44,951 nucleotides of DNA from NCBI RefSeq assembly GCF_000424325.1, contig NZ_AUJR01000041.1:1-44951 (forward strand). The letters run 5' to 3'. The position numbers were made by a program, and so were the translations under genes. This document shows, one piece after another, positions 17,202-26,009 of this stretch. How positions within the stretch are numbered: position 1 is the stretch's first letter; each line of letters starts with the position of its first letter. The DNA comes from [Clostridium] clostridioforme AGR2157 (GTDB lineage: Bacteria > Bacillota > Clostridia > Lachnospirales > Lachnospiraceae). The notes below the pieces were generated by a model. It searched no databases and had not been told where the DNA came from. It saw only the letters and a program-made list of their open reading frames with translations.

Positions 17202-18374
17202 ATGAACGAATTCTTACGACGAGCAAAGGAACTTGAACCCCAGATGCAGAAGGACCGGCGCTACCTGCACCAGCACGCCGAAGCAGGAGAGCACCTGCCC
17301 GGCACAGCCAAGTATGTCATGGAACGCCTTGCTTCCATAGGGCTTTCCCCCCGGGAAATCTGTGACTCAGGCGTCACTGCCCTGATTGAGGGCAGCCGCC
17401 CCGGCAAGACCATTCTCCTCAGGGCTGACATGGACGCACTCCCCATGAATGAGACCAACAGCCTTCCCTTTCAGACGGTCACGGATGCGGCCCACAACTG
17501 CGGCCATGACATACATACCGCCATGCTTCTTGCGGCTGCCCAGATTCTGTACGAGCGCAGGGATGAACTCTGCGGGAGCGTCAAGCTGATGTTCCAGCCG
17601 GCGGAAGAGGTCTTTACGGGTTCCGAAAACATGATTAAGGCAGGGCTTCTTTCCAATCCCACAGTGGATGCCGCCATGGGCATGCATGTGATGTTGGATA
17701 CCTCGGTTCCCTCCCTCAACTATGGCACAGGCTTCATTACATCCTCCTGTGACGGTTTTAAAATCACGGTAAAAGGCGTGGGCTGTCACGGCGCCATGCC
17801 TCATCTGGGTATTGACCCCATCAATGTGGGCTTCCATATTTACAGCGCCTTCCAGAACCTCATAGCCAGGGAATGCGACCCCGGCGAGAAGGCAAGCCTT
17901 ACCCTGGGCGCGTTTAATTCAGGATCCACATCCAACATTATTCCTGACAGCGCCGTGCTCATGGGCACTCTGCGCACCTATAATAAGGAGCTGCGCGCCA
18001 GGCTTGTAAAAAGGATGCATGAGATTACAGAATACATGGGAAAGGTCTTTGGAGTGACCGTTGAATACGAATCCCTCTCCGAGGTGCCCTCCACCTACTC
18101 TGACCCGGACCTTACCAGGGAACTGGCAGGATATGCCGCCGAGGTGGCGCCTGATTTCATTAAACGCACGGATTACTCCGTCACACCTTCCGATGATTTT
18201 GCCCGCGTGTCCGAAAAGGTCCCCACTGTCTACTTCATGATAGGATGCAGGGTGGATGGATGCACGGTCCAGCACCATAATCCGGGCGTATTATTCGATG
18301 AAACCGTCATGCCCTACGGGGCCGCAGTACACGCAGCCTGTGCATTTAACTGGCTGAACAGGAGAAACGCATAA
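17202..18374 (+). CDS. M20-family amidohydrolase/peptidase
   Basis: 390-aa cytosolic metallohydrolase of the M20D (hippurate hydrolase, HipO/AbgB-like) group, cleaving an N-acyl or aminoacyl amide. Visible motifs: RADMDALPMNE, NCGHDIHTAM (metal ligands), QPAEEVFTG (catalytic Glu pair) and a dimerisation domain with CHGAMPHLGIDPI. A C-terminal His ligand lies in VQHHNPG. The start at 17202 follows AGGAGGGTACCACA. Its stop shares one base with the start of the MFS gene (TAATG), so uptake and hydrolysis of one substrate are probably coupled. The substrate is unknown. Confidence 0.93.
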   Translation: MNEFLRRAKELEPQMQKDRRYLHQHAEAGEHLPGTAKYVMERLASIGLSPREICDSGVTALIEGSRPGKTILLRADMDALPMNETNSLPFQTVTDAAHNCGHDIHTAMLLAAAQILYERRDELCGSVKLMFQPAEEVFTGSENMIKAGLLSNPTVDAAMGMHVMLDTSVPSLNYGTGFITSSCDGFKITVKGVGCHGAMPHLGIDPINVGFHIYSAFQNLIARECDPGEKASLTLGAFNSGSTSNIIPDSAVLMGTLRTYNKELRARLVKRMHEITEYMGKVFGVTVEYESLSEVPSTYSDPDLTRELAGYAAEVAPDFIKRTDYSVTPSDDFARVSEKVPTVYFMIGCRVDGCTVQHHNPGVLFDETVMPYGAAVHAACAFNWLNRRNA

Positions 18375-19669
18375 TGGAACGCAAAAAAATATATTATGGC
18401 TGGTTTGTTGTCTTTGGATGTCTCATGATTACATGTACCATGGTGCCCCCCATCATGGCGCTCAGCAATAAATTTCTGATTCAGGTCACGGGTGAGCTTC
18501 AGATTTCCAGAAGCGCCTTTACCCTGGCCAATACCATTCTCCAGGGCCTTGGAATCTTCCTGTCCCCCATTGTGTCGGCCAGGCTTGCAAGAGGCAACAT
18601 GAAACGGATTCAGACCGTCAGTATTATTGGCTTTGTCCTTTCATACGCCTCCTTCTCCCTTGCCACCAACGCGATTCATCTTTACATTTCCTCCCTCTTT
18701 ACCGGTATTTTCTTCTTAAATGCCTCCCTGATTCCGGTAAGCATGATGATTACCAACTGGTTCGTCAAAAAGAGAGGACTTGCCATGAGCATTGCCATGG
18801 CCGGAATCGGCGTGGGCGGCACCATCTTCAGCCCTGTCATCACATGGCTGCTGGGAGCCTATGGCTGGAGGAGCACCTACCGAATCATGGCTCTCATTAT
18901 CCTGGTACTGGCCCTTCCCGCTGCCCTGTTCATCCTCAGGAAACGTCCGGAGGACATGGGACTTTTACCCTATGGCAGCGAGGATGCCTCCATCCAGGAT
19001 GCTGCCTCCAAACGTATCCCCAAAAAGGCCGACATTATATTTCCGCTCAGCGTGAAGGAATCGAGGACAAAGCTGTTCTTCATCCTTTTCATCTTCGGCA
19101 TGCTGTGCAACGGACTGATTAATACCGGCTCCCTGGGCCACTTCCCTCCGGCCATTGAGGAACTTCAGGGCCCCCAGGTACAGGCTTTAATCATCTCCAT
19201 GTATTCCATGATTGGTATTTTCGGGAAACTGGTCTTGGGATGGCTCAATGACAGGTTCGGCGTTGTGACCAGCACTGCCTTTGGATGCATCACCTTTGCC
19301 CTCTCCTTTATCTTCATCCTTTTTGGGCAGAACATCAGCATGCTCTACATCATGGCCTTCCTCTTCGGCCTGGGAGATGCCATCGGCACCGTGACCCCTC
19401 CTCTTATTACCTCCGCCATCTTTGGCGCTGAAAAATACGGCGAGGCATACGGAATCGCCAACAGCTTTACACAAATCGGCCTTTCCCTGGGAGCGCTCAT
19501 GGTGGCTGCCATATATGACGCCAGCGGCTCCTACAATACGGCCTGGATTCTCCTTCTTATCCTGACCCTGGGCGCCTTCACGGGCTGGGTGGGCGCGTAC
19601 GCGGCATCCAGAAAGTACTGCCAAAAGCCTGTGGCGGACAACACGCAGAATGCTCAGGCCACGCAATAA
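18374..19669 (+). CDS. MFS transporter (OxlT/monocarboxylate-like)
   Basis: 431-aa integral membrane protein with about twelve helices. The opening YYGWFVVFGCLMI is typical of OxlT-like MFS proteins; the loop after helix 2 has RLARGNMKRIQ, and the second half repeats it with GWLNDRFGVVTS. It overlaps the M20 gene by one base, and a ribosome site (AGGAGA) lies in the end of that gene. It likely imports the substrate of the amidohydrolase, perhaps an acyl-amino acid or other organic anion. No clear terminator follows; 19670-19891 holds an imperfect hairpin around 19711-19755 and nothing else that I can name. Confidence 0.9.
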   Translation: MERKKIYYGWFVVFGCLMITCTMVPPIMALSNKFLIQVTGELQISRSAFTLANTILQGLGIFLSPIVSARLARGNMKRIQTVSIIGFVLSYASFSLATNAIHLYISSLFTGIFFLNASLIPVSMMITNWFVKKRGLAMSIAMAGIGVGGTIFSPVITWLLGAYGWRSTYRIMALIILVLALPAALFILRKRPEDMGLLPYGSEDASIQDAASKRIPKKADIIFPLSVKESRTKLFFILFIFGMLCNGLINTGSLGHFPPAIEELQGPQVQALIISMYSMIGIFGKLVLGWLNDRFGVVTSTAFGCITFALSFIFILFGQNISMLYIMAFLFGLGDAIGTVTPPLITSAIFGAEKYGEAYGIANSFTQIGLSLGALMVAAIYDASGSYNTAWILLLILTLGAFTGWVGAYAASRKYCQKPVADNTQNAQATQ

Positions 19670-19891
19670 AGCCAGAAGCGGAGCAGGATATAATTAAAAG
19701 ATAAAAGCAAAGCGCCTTCAAACCATCCATGTATACCAGAATGGTGTTGGAGGCTCAACACATTAAAAATAACTCGGTCAAAGGCCGCTTCCCGCTGCTT
19801 CATAAATCCCCAATCAAAAATTCCCTCCTGGTTATGGGTTTTGTAGACAAATCAAAATACTCCACCCGGCCCAGGATCAATCATTTCTCCG

Positions 19892-21126
19892 TCAAATCAT
19901 TGTATCATCCCTCATTCCCTCCACTATATTGATGTCGCGTATCCTTCTGCCGGCTGTCCAGTATGCCATACCCACAAATACCAGAATCACTCCCCAAAAC
20001 AGTGCCAGAGGCTTTAATGGTATGACGGACAGATAATCACGGAACATAAACCTGCTCTGCCGGACCGTGAATATGACGAATCCTATATTAACCGGAATGC
20101 TTGCCACAACGGGCCTCAGGCCCACGATACATGCCTCCATGGCCAATATCCGCGCCACTCCTTTAGATGTAACTCCCACTGACAGATATCGGGCAAATTC
20201 CCGTTTTCTCATGTAGAGTCCGCCCAGGGTGTTGGCATATACATTGGCAATGCCCACAAGGGCCAGAAGCCCGCAAAGACTGCCCATGATAAGCTGGTAT
20301 CCTCTTCTTACATCCATCTCATATGCTTCCTCTGTCTGCCGGTTTTCCAGCTCATAGTCCGATTTCCCGTCCATCAGGCTGCGCACGCTTTCTTCCAGCT
20401 CCGGGACCGCCTCATCCGATACAGCTTTGATCTGATAATGCACTTCCTTTGGAATCCTGCATGGTTTGTATATGCTCCTGTGTGCAGCTGCATTATTCCT
20501 GCATTTTTTCCGTCTGTATTTTCACCAACCCAATTTCCACGATCTGCATATGCAGCATCTGTACTTCCACCGTCCCTGTTTTCGCCCATCCCCATCCCTT
20601 CAATCATCACAACAGTCACGGGATACTCAAACGGCCTGATAAACGGGAGGTCCCCGGCAATGTCCCATATCTCTTCCAATAACCGGTTTCTGGTCAGCAC
20701 TTCTCCCTGCCGGTTCAAAAAGACCAGCAGCAGCCTGTACTCCAGGGCTGACAATATGATTTCCTGTCCGTCCCTGGTTACGGTCCCCTTCACAGTGTCC
20801 ACAAGCAGGTCCCCAGCCCGCAGCACGGACCGGCTCCTGCCGCTTCGCCTGAGCACGTTCTTCACCCTGGAATTCAGTTCCAGGGGACGGAAGGGCTTTG
20901 CAATATAGTCATCCGCCCCCAGCTCAAATCCGGTTACCACACTTTCCTCGTCTCCCATAGCCGTAAGGAAAATAACCGGAATATCAGACTCCCGCTTCAT
21001 GGCAGTGCAGACCCAATACCCGTTTCCGTCAGGAAGCATCAAATCCAGCAAGACCAGGTCAAAGGGTTCCCGCCGTATCCGTTCAAGGCTTTCCTCCCTG
21101 GTTCCACCGCAACAGCCGTAAATCAT
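19892..21126 (-). pseudogene. Chimera of OmpR-type response regulator and FtsX permease
   Basis: Minus strand. The frame 20374-21126 begins inside a receiver domain (DLVLLDLMLPDGNG with the phospho-Asp, GADDYIAKPFRPLELNSRV) and continues into a winged helix as far as LLEEIWDIAGD. It then switches without a stop into an extracytoplasmic part of an FtsX-like permease (LPFIRPFEYPVTVVMIEGMG). After a frameshift near 20440 the permease continues in frame 19892-20443 with three transmembrane helices (GYQLIMGSLCGLLALVGIAN, GVILVFVGMAYWTAG). The parts usually between them (kinase, ABC ATPase, permease N-half) are gone. The regulator lacks about 35 N-terminal residues and its recognition helix. A peptide-antibiotic sensing/efflux operon collapsed by deletion. 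Confidence 0.8.
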
Positions 21127-21159
21127 TATATTATAACCAGCCCCGGGTGAAAAGACAAG

Positions 21160-21192
21160 TTAAAAGGCGGGACACTTATCGCATCCCGCCTT
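21160..21192 (-). terminator. Minus-strand terminator without a gene
   Basis: Arms 21164-21172 and 21184-21192 (9 bp) followed by TTTT on the minus strand. No minus-strand gene reads into it (the choloylglycine hydrolase is on the other strand), so it is a leftover of a lost gene or serves antisense transcription. Confidence 0.5.
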
Positions 21193-21302
21193 CCGGCATT
21201 GTTGAATCAACTCAAAGAACCTATGGCGGGGAATGTTCCTCCTACAAAAGGAATATACATAACCATAACTTCTACAAACTTCGTATAAAGGAGGTTTTGC
21301 CC

Positions 21303-22316
21303 ATGTGCACAGCTATGGTCACACAGACGTCCCAGGGGGACATTTATTTTGGCCGGACCATGGATTTTTCTTATCCCCTTGAACCAGAACTGTATGTGGT
21401 TCCCAAAGGTTATCAGTGGAACAATATCATGAACACCCACCAGGTCCGCAACCGTTACCGTTTCATGGGAATCGGACAGGACATATCCCCGGTGGTCTTT
21501 GCAGACGGTGTCAACGAGATGGGGTTCGGGGCCGCTGTCCTCTATTTCCCCGGCTATGCCCAGTATGATTCCCCTGACTCTGAGGATCCGTCCAGACCTG
21601 CCATCACAGCCCTGGAACTCACAGGATTTCTCTTAGGTTTAAGCGCATCCGTGGAGGAAGCAGCATCCCTTCTCCGCACCATCCGAATCGTTGGCGCCGA
21701 AGACTCCATAACCGGAACCGTTGCCCCGCTCCACTGGCTTGTGGCGGACCGGACCGGCAAATCCATGGTCATTGAAAAGACAGCCGACGGCCTGCATCTC
21801 ATGGATAACCCCATAGGAGTCCTCTCCAACAGCCCTGACTTCCAGTGGCACCTGACCAACCTGCGCAATTACATGAATCTCTCCTCCACGCAGAATCAGT
21901 CACAGACCTGGGGCAGTCTGGAGCTGACCCCCTTAGGACAGGGCACCGGCAGCTTTGGCCTGCCCGGTGATTACACTCCTCCTTCCAGGTTTGTCAGGAC
22001 CGCATTTCTAAAGACCCATACCCCCATTCCGGCAGGCAGGGAGGAAGCAGCGCTGACCTGTTTCCATATAATGGAAAGTGTCAGCATTCCAAAGGGCCCG
22101 GTCATCACCGGCCGGAATACGCCGGATTATACCCAGTACACAGCCTTCATCAACCTTTCCTCCAGAGAATACTTCTTCAGGACCTACGGCAGCAGCTGCA
22201 TCACCTCTGCATCACTGCCCGGCAATCCGGATACGGAAAGCGGCATGAAATCGCTGGCAGTCCTCAATCAGCCCGCTGCCTTTTGCCGATTACCCGCGTC
22301 TTCGGACACGTTCTAA
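21303..22316 (+). CDS. Choloylglycine hydrolase family (bile salt hydrolase/penicillin V acylase)
   Basis: 337-aa N-terminal nucleophile hydrolase. ATG 21303 is chosen because Met-Cys must open the protein: Cys2 becomes the nucleophile after Met removal, and AAAGGAGGTT lies just upstream. Arg18 and Asp21 (GRTMDF) stand at the catalytic positions known for bile salt hydrolases; the Asn of VLSNSPDFQWHL and the Arg of PPSRFVRTAF complete the set. It hydrolyses amides such as glyco- or tauro-conjugated bile acids, or penicillin V; the choice cannot be made from these motifs. No signal peptide, so cytosolic. Its 3' end overlaps the decayed kinase on the other strand by 27 bases. Confidence 0.92.
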   Translation: MCTAMVTQTSQGDIYFGRTMDFSYPLEPELYVVPKGYQWNNIMNTHQVRNRYRFMGIGQDISPVVFADGVNEMGFGAAVLYFPGYAQYDSPDSEDPSRPAITALELTGFLLGLSASVEEAASLLRTIRIVGAEDSITGTVAPLHWLVADRTGKSMVIEKTADGLHLMDNPIGVLSNSPDFQWHLTNLRNYMNLSSTQNQSQTWGSLELTPLGQGTGSFGLPGDYTPPSRFVRTAFLKTHTPIPAGREEAALTCFHIMESVSIPKGPVITGRNTPDYTQYTAFINLSSREYFFRTYGSSCITSASLPGNPDTESGMKSLAVLNQPAAFCRLPASSDTF

Positions 22317-23940
22317 CACCTGGTAGAGATATTCCACATCCACAGGCTTAGTCACAAAGCCGTCCATCCCGGCCTCTGCTGCTGCATCCGCATCCTCCTG
22401 AAAGGAATTAGCTGTCATGGCTATAACAGGGATGGAAGAGGCATCCTGTCTCTGCATCCCGCGGATGGATCGGCAGGCTTCCAGGCCGTTCATCTCAGGC
22501 ATCTGGATATCCATGAGAATAGCCTGATAGGTCCCGGGACTGCTCTGGGCGAACAATTCCACAGCCCGTTTTCCATTCTCCGCCCTGCGCACACCGGCCC
22601 CCTTATCTTCAGAAGCTCAATGGCTATCTCCGCATTCAGGTCATTATCCTCGGCCAGAAGGATGTTCATATGTTCCAGACTGCCGCTTTCCTGCCGGACC
22701 CGCCAGGGGAAATACAGCTGAAAAATAGAATACTTCCCTTGCCCAGCTCACTCTTAAGCTTCAGTTCCCCTCCCATCAGCCGCACAATAGTCCTGTGATA
22801 GTAAGTCCCCGCCCGGTTCCCTGGCTCTTGGAATAGTTGGACCCCACCTGTTCAAAGGCTCCGAATACGCGTTTCTGATTCTCCTCAGATATGCCCACAC
22901 CGTTATCAATCACCTGAAACTTATAGGTCACCTGCTGATCCGCGCAGCCGGTCCGGGTCACCCGCATGGTGATGCTGCCGCCTGCCGGGGTAAATTTAAA
23001 GGCATTGGAAACCAGATTGGTCAGAACCTGCTGGAGACGGATAACATCCCCCTTAAGCGTATGGCTTTCCACATCCTTTGTAACGGTAAACTCCAGTCCA
23101 CGGCGCGTGGCCTCTGGGGTCAGCATGTCCTCAAGCTCGTCCACGGCCTGGTTCATGGAAAATGCCTCATTTGACACCGTCATTTTCCCGCTCTCAATGC
23201 GGCTCATATCCAGGATATCGCTGATTAACCGCAGCAGATACTGGGATGAGGACCGGATTTTCCCCAGGTTTTCCCTTACCTGTTCCGGGACATCCTCCAT
23301 CATTGATGTTAAATCGCTGAGTCCCACAATGGCATTCATGGGCGTACGTATCTCATGGCTTCAACTCCACGACAGATGCGGTACGGGACCCTATGGTCAT
23401 CATATTCTGGTTAGTCAATGCGGTTTTCTGTTCACTGCTCAGACTGTTAACCGACTTATTCAGGATAGGAAGCAATTCGCCGTCAACCGGCCTGGTAACC
23501 GCAAAACAGATATCATTTCTGTCATTAACCAGGGTATTCGGAACCACGTTTGGGTAGTGGTGGGCCTGCATATCGTGCTCGATTTTGGTGGAGATTCCGT
23601 AGAAAAAATCAACCTCCCCATTATTCACTGCCCGCAATGCCGCCCTGACATCAGGAAAGTATCTGACCTCATCCGCCTAGCTCCCACCAGACCATCCGAG
23701 GGATAGCTGACCCCCTTGTTCATGACGATATGGACGCATACGCCTTTGAAAGAGCCAGCCCCATGTCTGCCCCGTCCTCCTCGGAACCCAGAAAGGCTCC
23801 CAACACATCTGCCTTTCCCTGATATACCAGATCCAGCGCTTCCTGATAGGTGGTGCCGCAAAAAGGCCCTGGTATTCCAGGGCCCGGCATGATAACTTTT
23901 TCACAATCGTAAAACATTCAAAGCCATACAGAAACGATTC
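22290..23940 (-). pseudogene. Hybrid sensor histidine kinase, multiply broken
   Basis: Minus-strand pieces in order: a solute-binding sensory domain (23940-23353; ESFLYGFECF, YQEALDLVYQGKADVLGA, VNNGEVDFFYGIS) with at least two frameshifts; HisKA starting at the phospho-His of HEIRTPMNAIVGLSDL (about 23360); HATPase_c (LVSNAFKFTPAGG, VIDNGVGISEEN) broken after SKSQGTG; and a receiver domain (22592-22290; AILMDIQMPEMNG, FVTKPVD). The transmembrane linker between sensory domain and kinase is deleted. Intact relatives are about 900 aa. It cannot give a full-length product. Confidence 0.85.
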
Positions 23941-23960
23941 AGGTGCGGCAATATCCCCTT

Positions 23961-24554
23961 CTATCTCAGTCCGGCCTCCCTCAGCATCCAGGCAATCCTG
24001 GCGCTTTCCTCCAGCTCTTCCAGGCAGTAAAAGGCGTCCATCAGATTTTTTCCCGGCACCACTGCCCCGTGCTGCTTCAGCAGATAGCCGTCGCTTTCCA
24101 TCACACGCTGCTCAAAAGCGTCAAACAGTGCCTGGGAACCCGGCTTCTCGTAGGGAACCAGCCCCACCTTACCCAGCTTCATCTTCAGATACGGGGTATG
24201 GTCCGGGATTGCGTCTGTTTCGTCCTCAGCCGGCACAAAGCTCCACAGCACCCCATAGGTGCCATGGGTATGCAGGATAGCGCCTGTTCCCGGCTTTTTC
24301 TGGTATACCTTCAGATGCAGGGGCCATTCCTTGCTGGGCTTGCTGCTGCTCAGACATTCCCCGTTCATATCCATGACTGAAAATTCATCCTCTTTCAGGG
24401 TTCCAAAGCAGCTTCCGCTCTGGCTGATGTACATCCTTCCATCATGGAAAAAACTCATATTAGCCGATGAACCGGCTGTCTTGTTCCTCTCAAACAGACT
24501 CCTTCCAATCCAGACCGCGTCCTTTAATTTCTGCGCTAACTCCTTGTCCATCAT
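23961..24554 (-). CDS. otnC: 3-oxo-tetronate 4-phosphate decarboxylase (class II aldolase family)
   Basis: 197-aa cytosolic class II aldolase/adducin-fold enzyme. Zinc ligands are visible in ILHTHGTYGVLWS (His-x-His) and LLKQHGAVVPGKN (third His). It follows the OtnK kinase with a 4-nt ATGA overlap, so the two are translationally coupled. In the characterised OtnK/OtnC pathway the kinase phosphorylates a 3-oxo-tetronate and this enzyme decarboxylates it to dihydroxyacetone phosphate. Length fits (about 210 aa). Other class II aldolases (L-fuculose-P type) look alike, but the kinase partner favours OtnC. Read from the sigma-54 promoter in front of otnK. Confidence 0.85.
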   Translation of the reverse strand: MMDKELAQKLKDAVWIGRSLFERNKTAGSSANMSFFHDGRMYISQSGSCFGTLKEDEFSVMDMNGECLSSSKPSKEWPLHLKVYQKKPGTGAILHTHGTYGVLWSFVPAEDETDAIPDHTPYLKMKLGKVGLVPYEKPGSQALFDAFEQRVMESDGYLLKQHGAVVPGKNLMDAFYCLEELEESARIAWMLREAGLR

Positions 24555-25822
24555 TTTCCTTCCTCCATCCGCGTCATCTCCAACACTTTCACAAAAAACT
24601 CTTCCTGCCCGAAATTCCCGGACTTTAATACAAGGCGAAGCGACTCATTCTCCATGGGCACCATGACCGGCACTCCGGGCGCCACGCTGGCGCCAATCTG
24701 GTAGGAAGAAAATCCCAGCCGTTTTGTCACCGCACCGGAGGTCTCTCCCCCTGCCACCACCACTCTCCTGATTCCATGGGCCACTGCCCGTTCCGCCAGC
24801 TTGGCGGCTGCCTGTTCCAGCATCTCTGCCACACGCTCCTGCCCGTATTGCTGCACTTCCTTCACATTTCGGGCTGTATCAGAGCTGTACACCAGCACCG
24901 GGGTTCCCCAGTTTTCTCTCACAAACTTCCACGCGTCCTCCAAAGTCTCCCTGTCCTCAAGCATGGCCACAGGGTCCATCTTATAGCTGAGTCCGCCGTG
25001 GGCCTGGAAATAGTCAATCTGCCCCAGGGTAGCCTTGGAACAGCTTCCCGCAAGCAGAATGGCGGATCCCTCTGCCTGAATATCAAGCTCCGGCAGCATC
25101 TCCTGCCGGCTGCTCAGCCGTTTTGCAAGCGGCTCCAGAATCCCGCTTCCGCCTGTCAGCAGGGCCAGATCCCCGAACAGCTCCACAATCCGTTCCCCAT
25201 CCTCCATATCCCGGTAATCCGGTATCACATAGAAATGCTCCTGCCCGTCCGCTTGTTCCGTAAGCATGGCAAGGATTTCATCTGCCGGCCTGTTCATCTG
25301 CTCCTTCCAGAGCTCCACACAGGGGTACTTGCTCTGGGGCTTCATCAGGTTGGCGATTCTGGAGTCCCACATGGGAGTCAGAGGATGCTTCTTCATAGGG
25401 CTCTCATGCAAAGGCACATCGCCCACATACAGTTCCCCATTTCTTACCACACGTCCGTTGACAGGCAGCGCCGGGCACAGTACCGTATAGGACACCCCAA
25501 GGAATTCCATGGCGGCGTCTGCAACAGGGCCAATATTCCCCTCCGGAGTAGAGTCAAAGGTGGAACAGTATTTCAGATAAAATTTCTCCACGCCCTGCTC
25601 CTTCAGCCAGCCAAGGGACCGCATGGTATCCGCCACTGCCTCCCCGATATCCTGGGTCCTTGATTTAAGCGCTATCACAATAGCCTGTACTCCCTCCGCA
25701 ATCCTGCTTCCTTTTGCCGGAATCCCGTTAAAGAGCTGGACCGACATGCCTCCCTTTACCAAAAATGAAGCTGCGTCGCTGGCGCCTGTAAAATCATCGG
25801 CTACACATCCGAATATTGGCAT
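24551..25822 (-). CDS. otnK: 3-oxo-tetronate kinase (four-carbon acid sugar kinase)
   Basis: 423-aa cytosolic kinase of the DUF1537 family. The N-terminal substrate domain opens with GCVADDFTGASDAA (conserved DDxTGA); the C-terminal nucleotide domain has VVVAGGETSGAVTKRLG. Full length for the family. ATG 25822 follows AGGAGGTAAACT. Family members phosphorylate 3-oxo-tetronates from D-threonate, L-threonate or D-erythronate; close relatives act on 3-oxo-isoapionate. A near-consensus sigma-54 promoter and TGTTGCA elements lie upstream, shared with the divergent activator. No pdxA2 or tetronate dehydrogenase (ltnD/denD) is in the window. Confidence 0.92.
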   Translation of the reverse strand: MPIFGCVADDFTGASDAASFLVKGGMSVQLFNGIPAKGSRIAEGVQAIVIALKSRTQDIGEAVADTMRSLGWLKEQGVEKFYLKYCSTFDSTPEGNIGPVADAAMEFLGVSYTVLCPALPVNGRVVRNGELYVGDVPLHESPMKKHPLTPMWDSRIANLMKPQSKYPCVELWKEQMNRPADEILAMLTEQADGQEHFYVIPDYRDMEDGERIVELFGDLALLTGGSGILEPLAKRLSSRQEMLPELDIQAEGSAILLAGSCSKATLGQIDYFQAHGGLSYKMDPVAMLEDRETLEDAWKFVRENWGTPVLVYSSDTARNVKEVQQYGQERVAEMLEQAAAKLAERAVAHGIRRVVVAGGETSGAVTKRLGFSSYQIGASVAPGVPVMVPMENESLRLVLKSGNFGQEEFFVKVLEMTRMEEGK

Positions 25823-25867
25823 AGTTTACCTCCTGTTATCATGAAATGATATATTATACAATTATAT

Positions 25868-25885
25868 TAGCAAATTTCATGCCAA
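25868..25885 (-). promoter_or_regulatory. Sigma-54 promoter of otnK-otnC
   Basis: Minus strand TTGGCATGAAATTTGCTA: -24 GG at 25883-25882 and -12 GC at 25871-25870, exactly 10 nt apart, matching the RpoN consensus TGGCAY-N5-TTGC. About 45 nt before the start codon. Confidence 0.88.
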
Positions 25886-25925
25886 CATGAATCACAGCCT
25901 TCCTGCTTTGTTCTTCAGCCATATA

Positions 25926-25955
25926 TGTTGCAAAACCGTTGACCAAACTGTTGCA
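25926..25955. promoter_or_regulatory. Upstream activator sites (TGTTGCA, 23-nt spacing)
   Basis: TGTTGCA occurs at 25926-25932 and 25949-25955, starts 23 nt apart, with a weaker GTTGACC between them. They lie 40-90 nt upstream of the sigma-54 promoter, the usual place for enhancer-binding-protein sites, and recur at the other two sigma-54 promoters. Confidence 0.7.
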
Positions 25956-26009
25956 TTATTGTAGAATCGAAACAGCAACAACTGTACCATCCGCCATAGG
26001 AGGCCCGCT

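Noticed and set aside
22290-23940. Frameshifts in the hybrid kinase as sequencing error
   Set aside because: There are several frame changes plus missing domains (transmembrane linker), which single-base errors would not explain.
24551-25822. otnK-otnC as a fucose/rhamnose aldolase pathway
   Set aside because: The kinase is clearly DUF1537 type (DDxTGA and GGETSG motifs), not a FGGY sugar kinase, so an L-fuculose pathway is unlikely.
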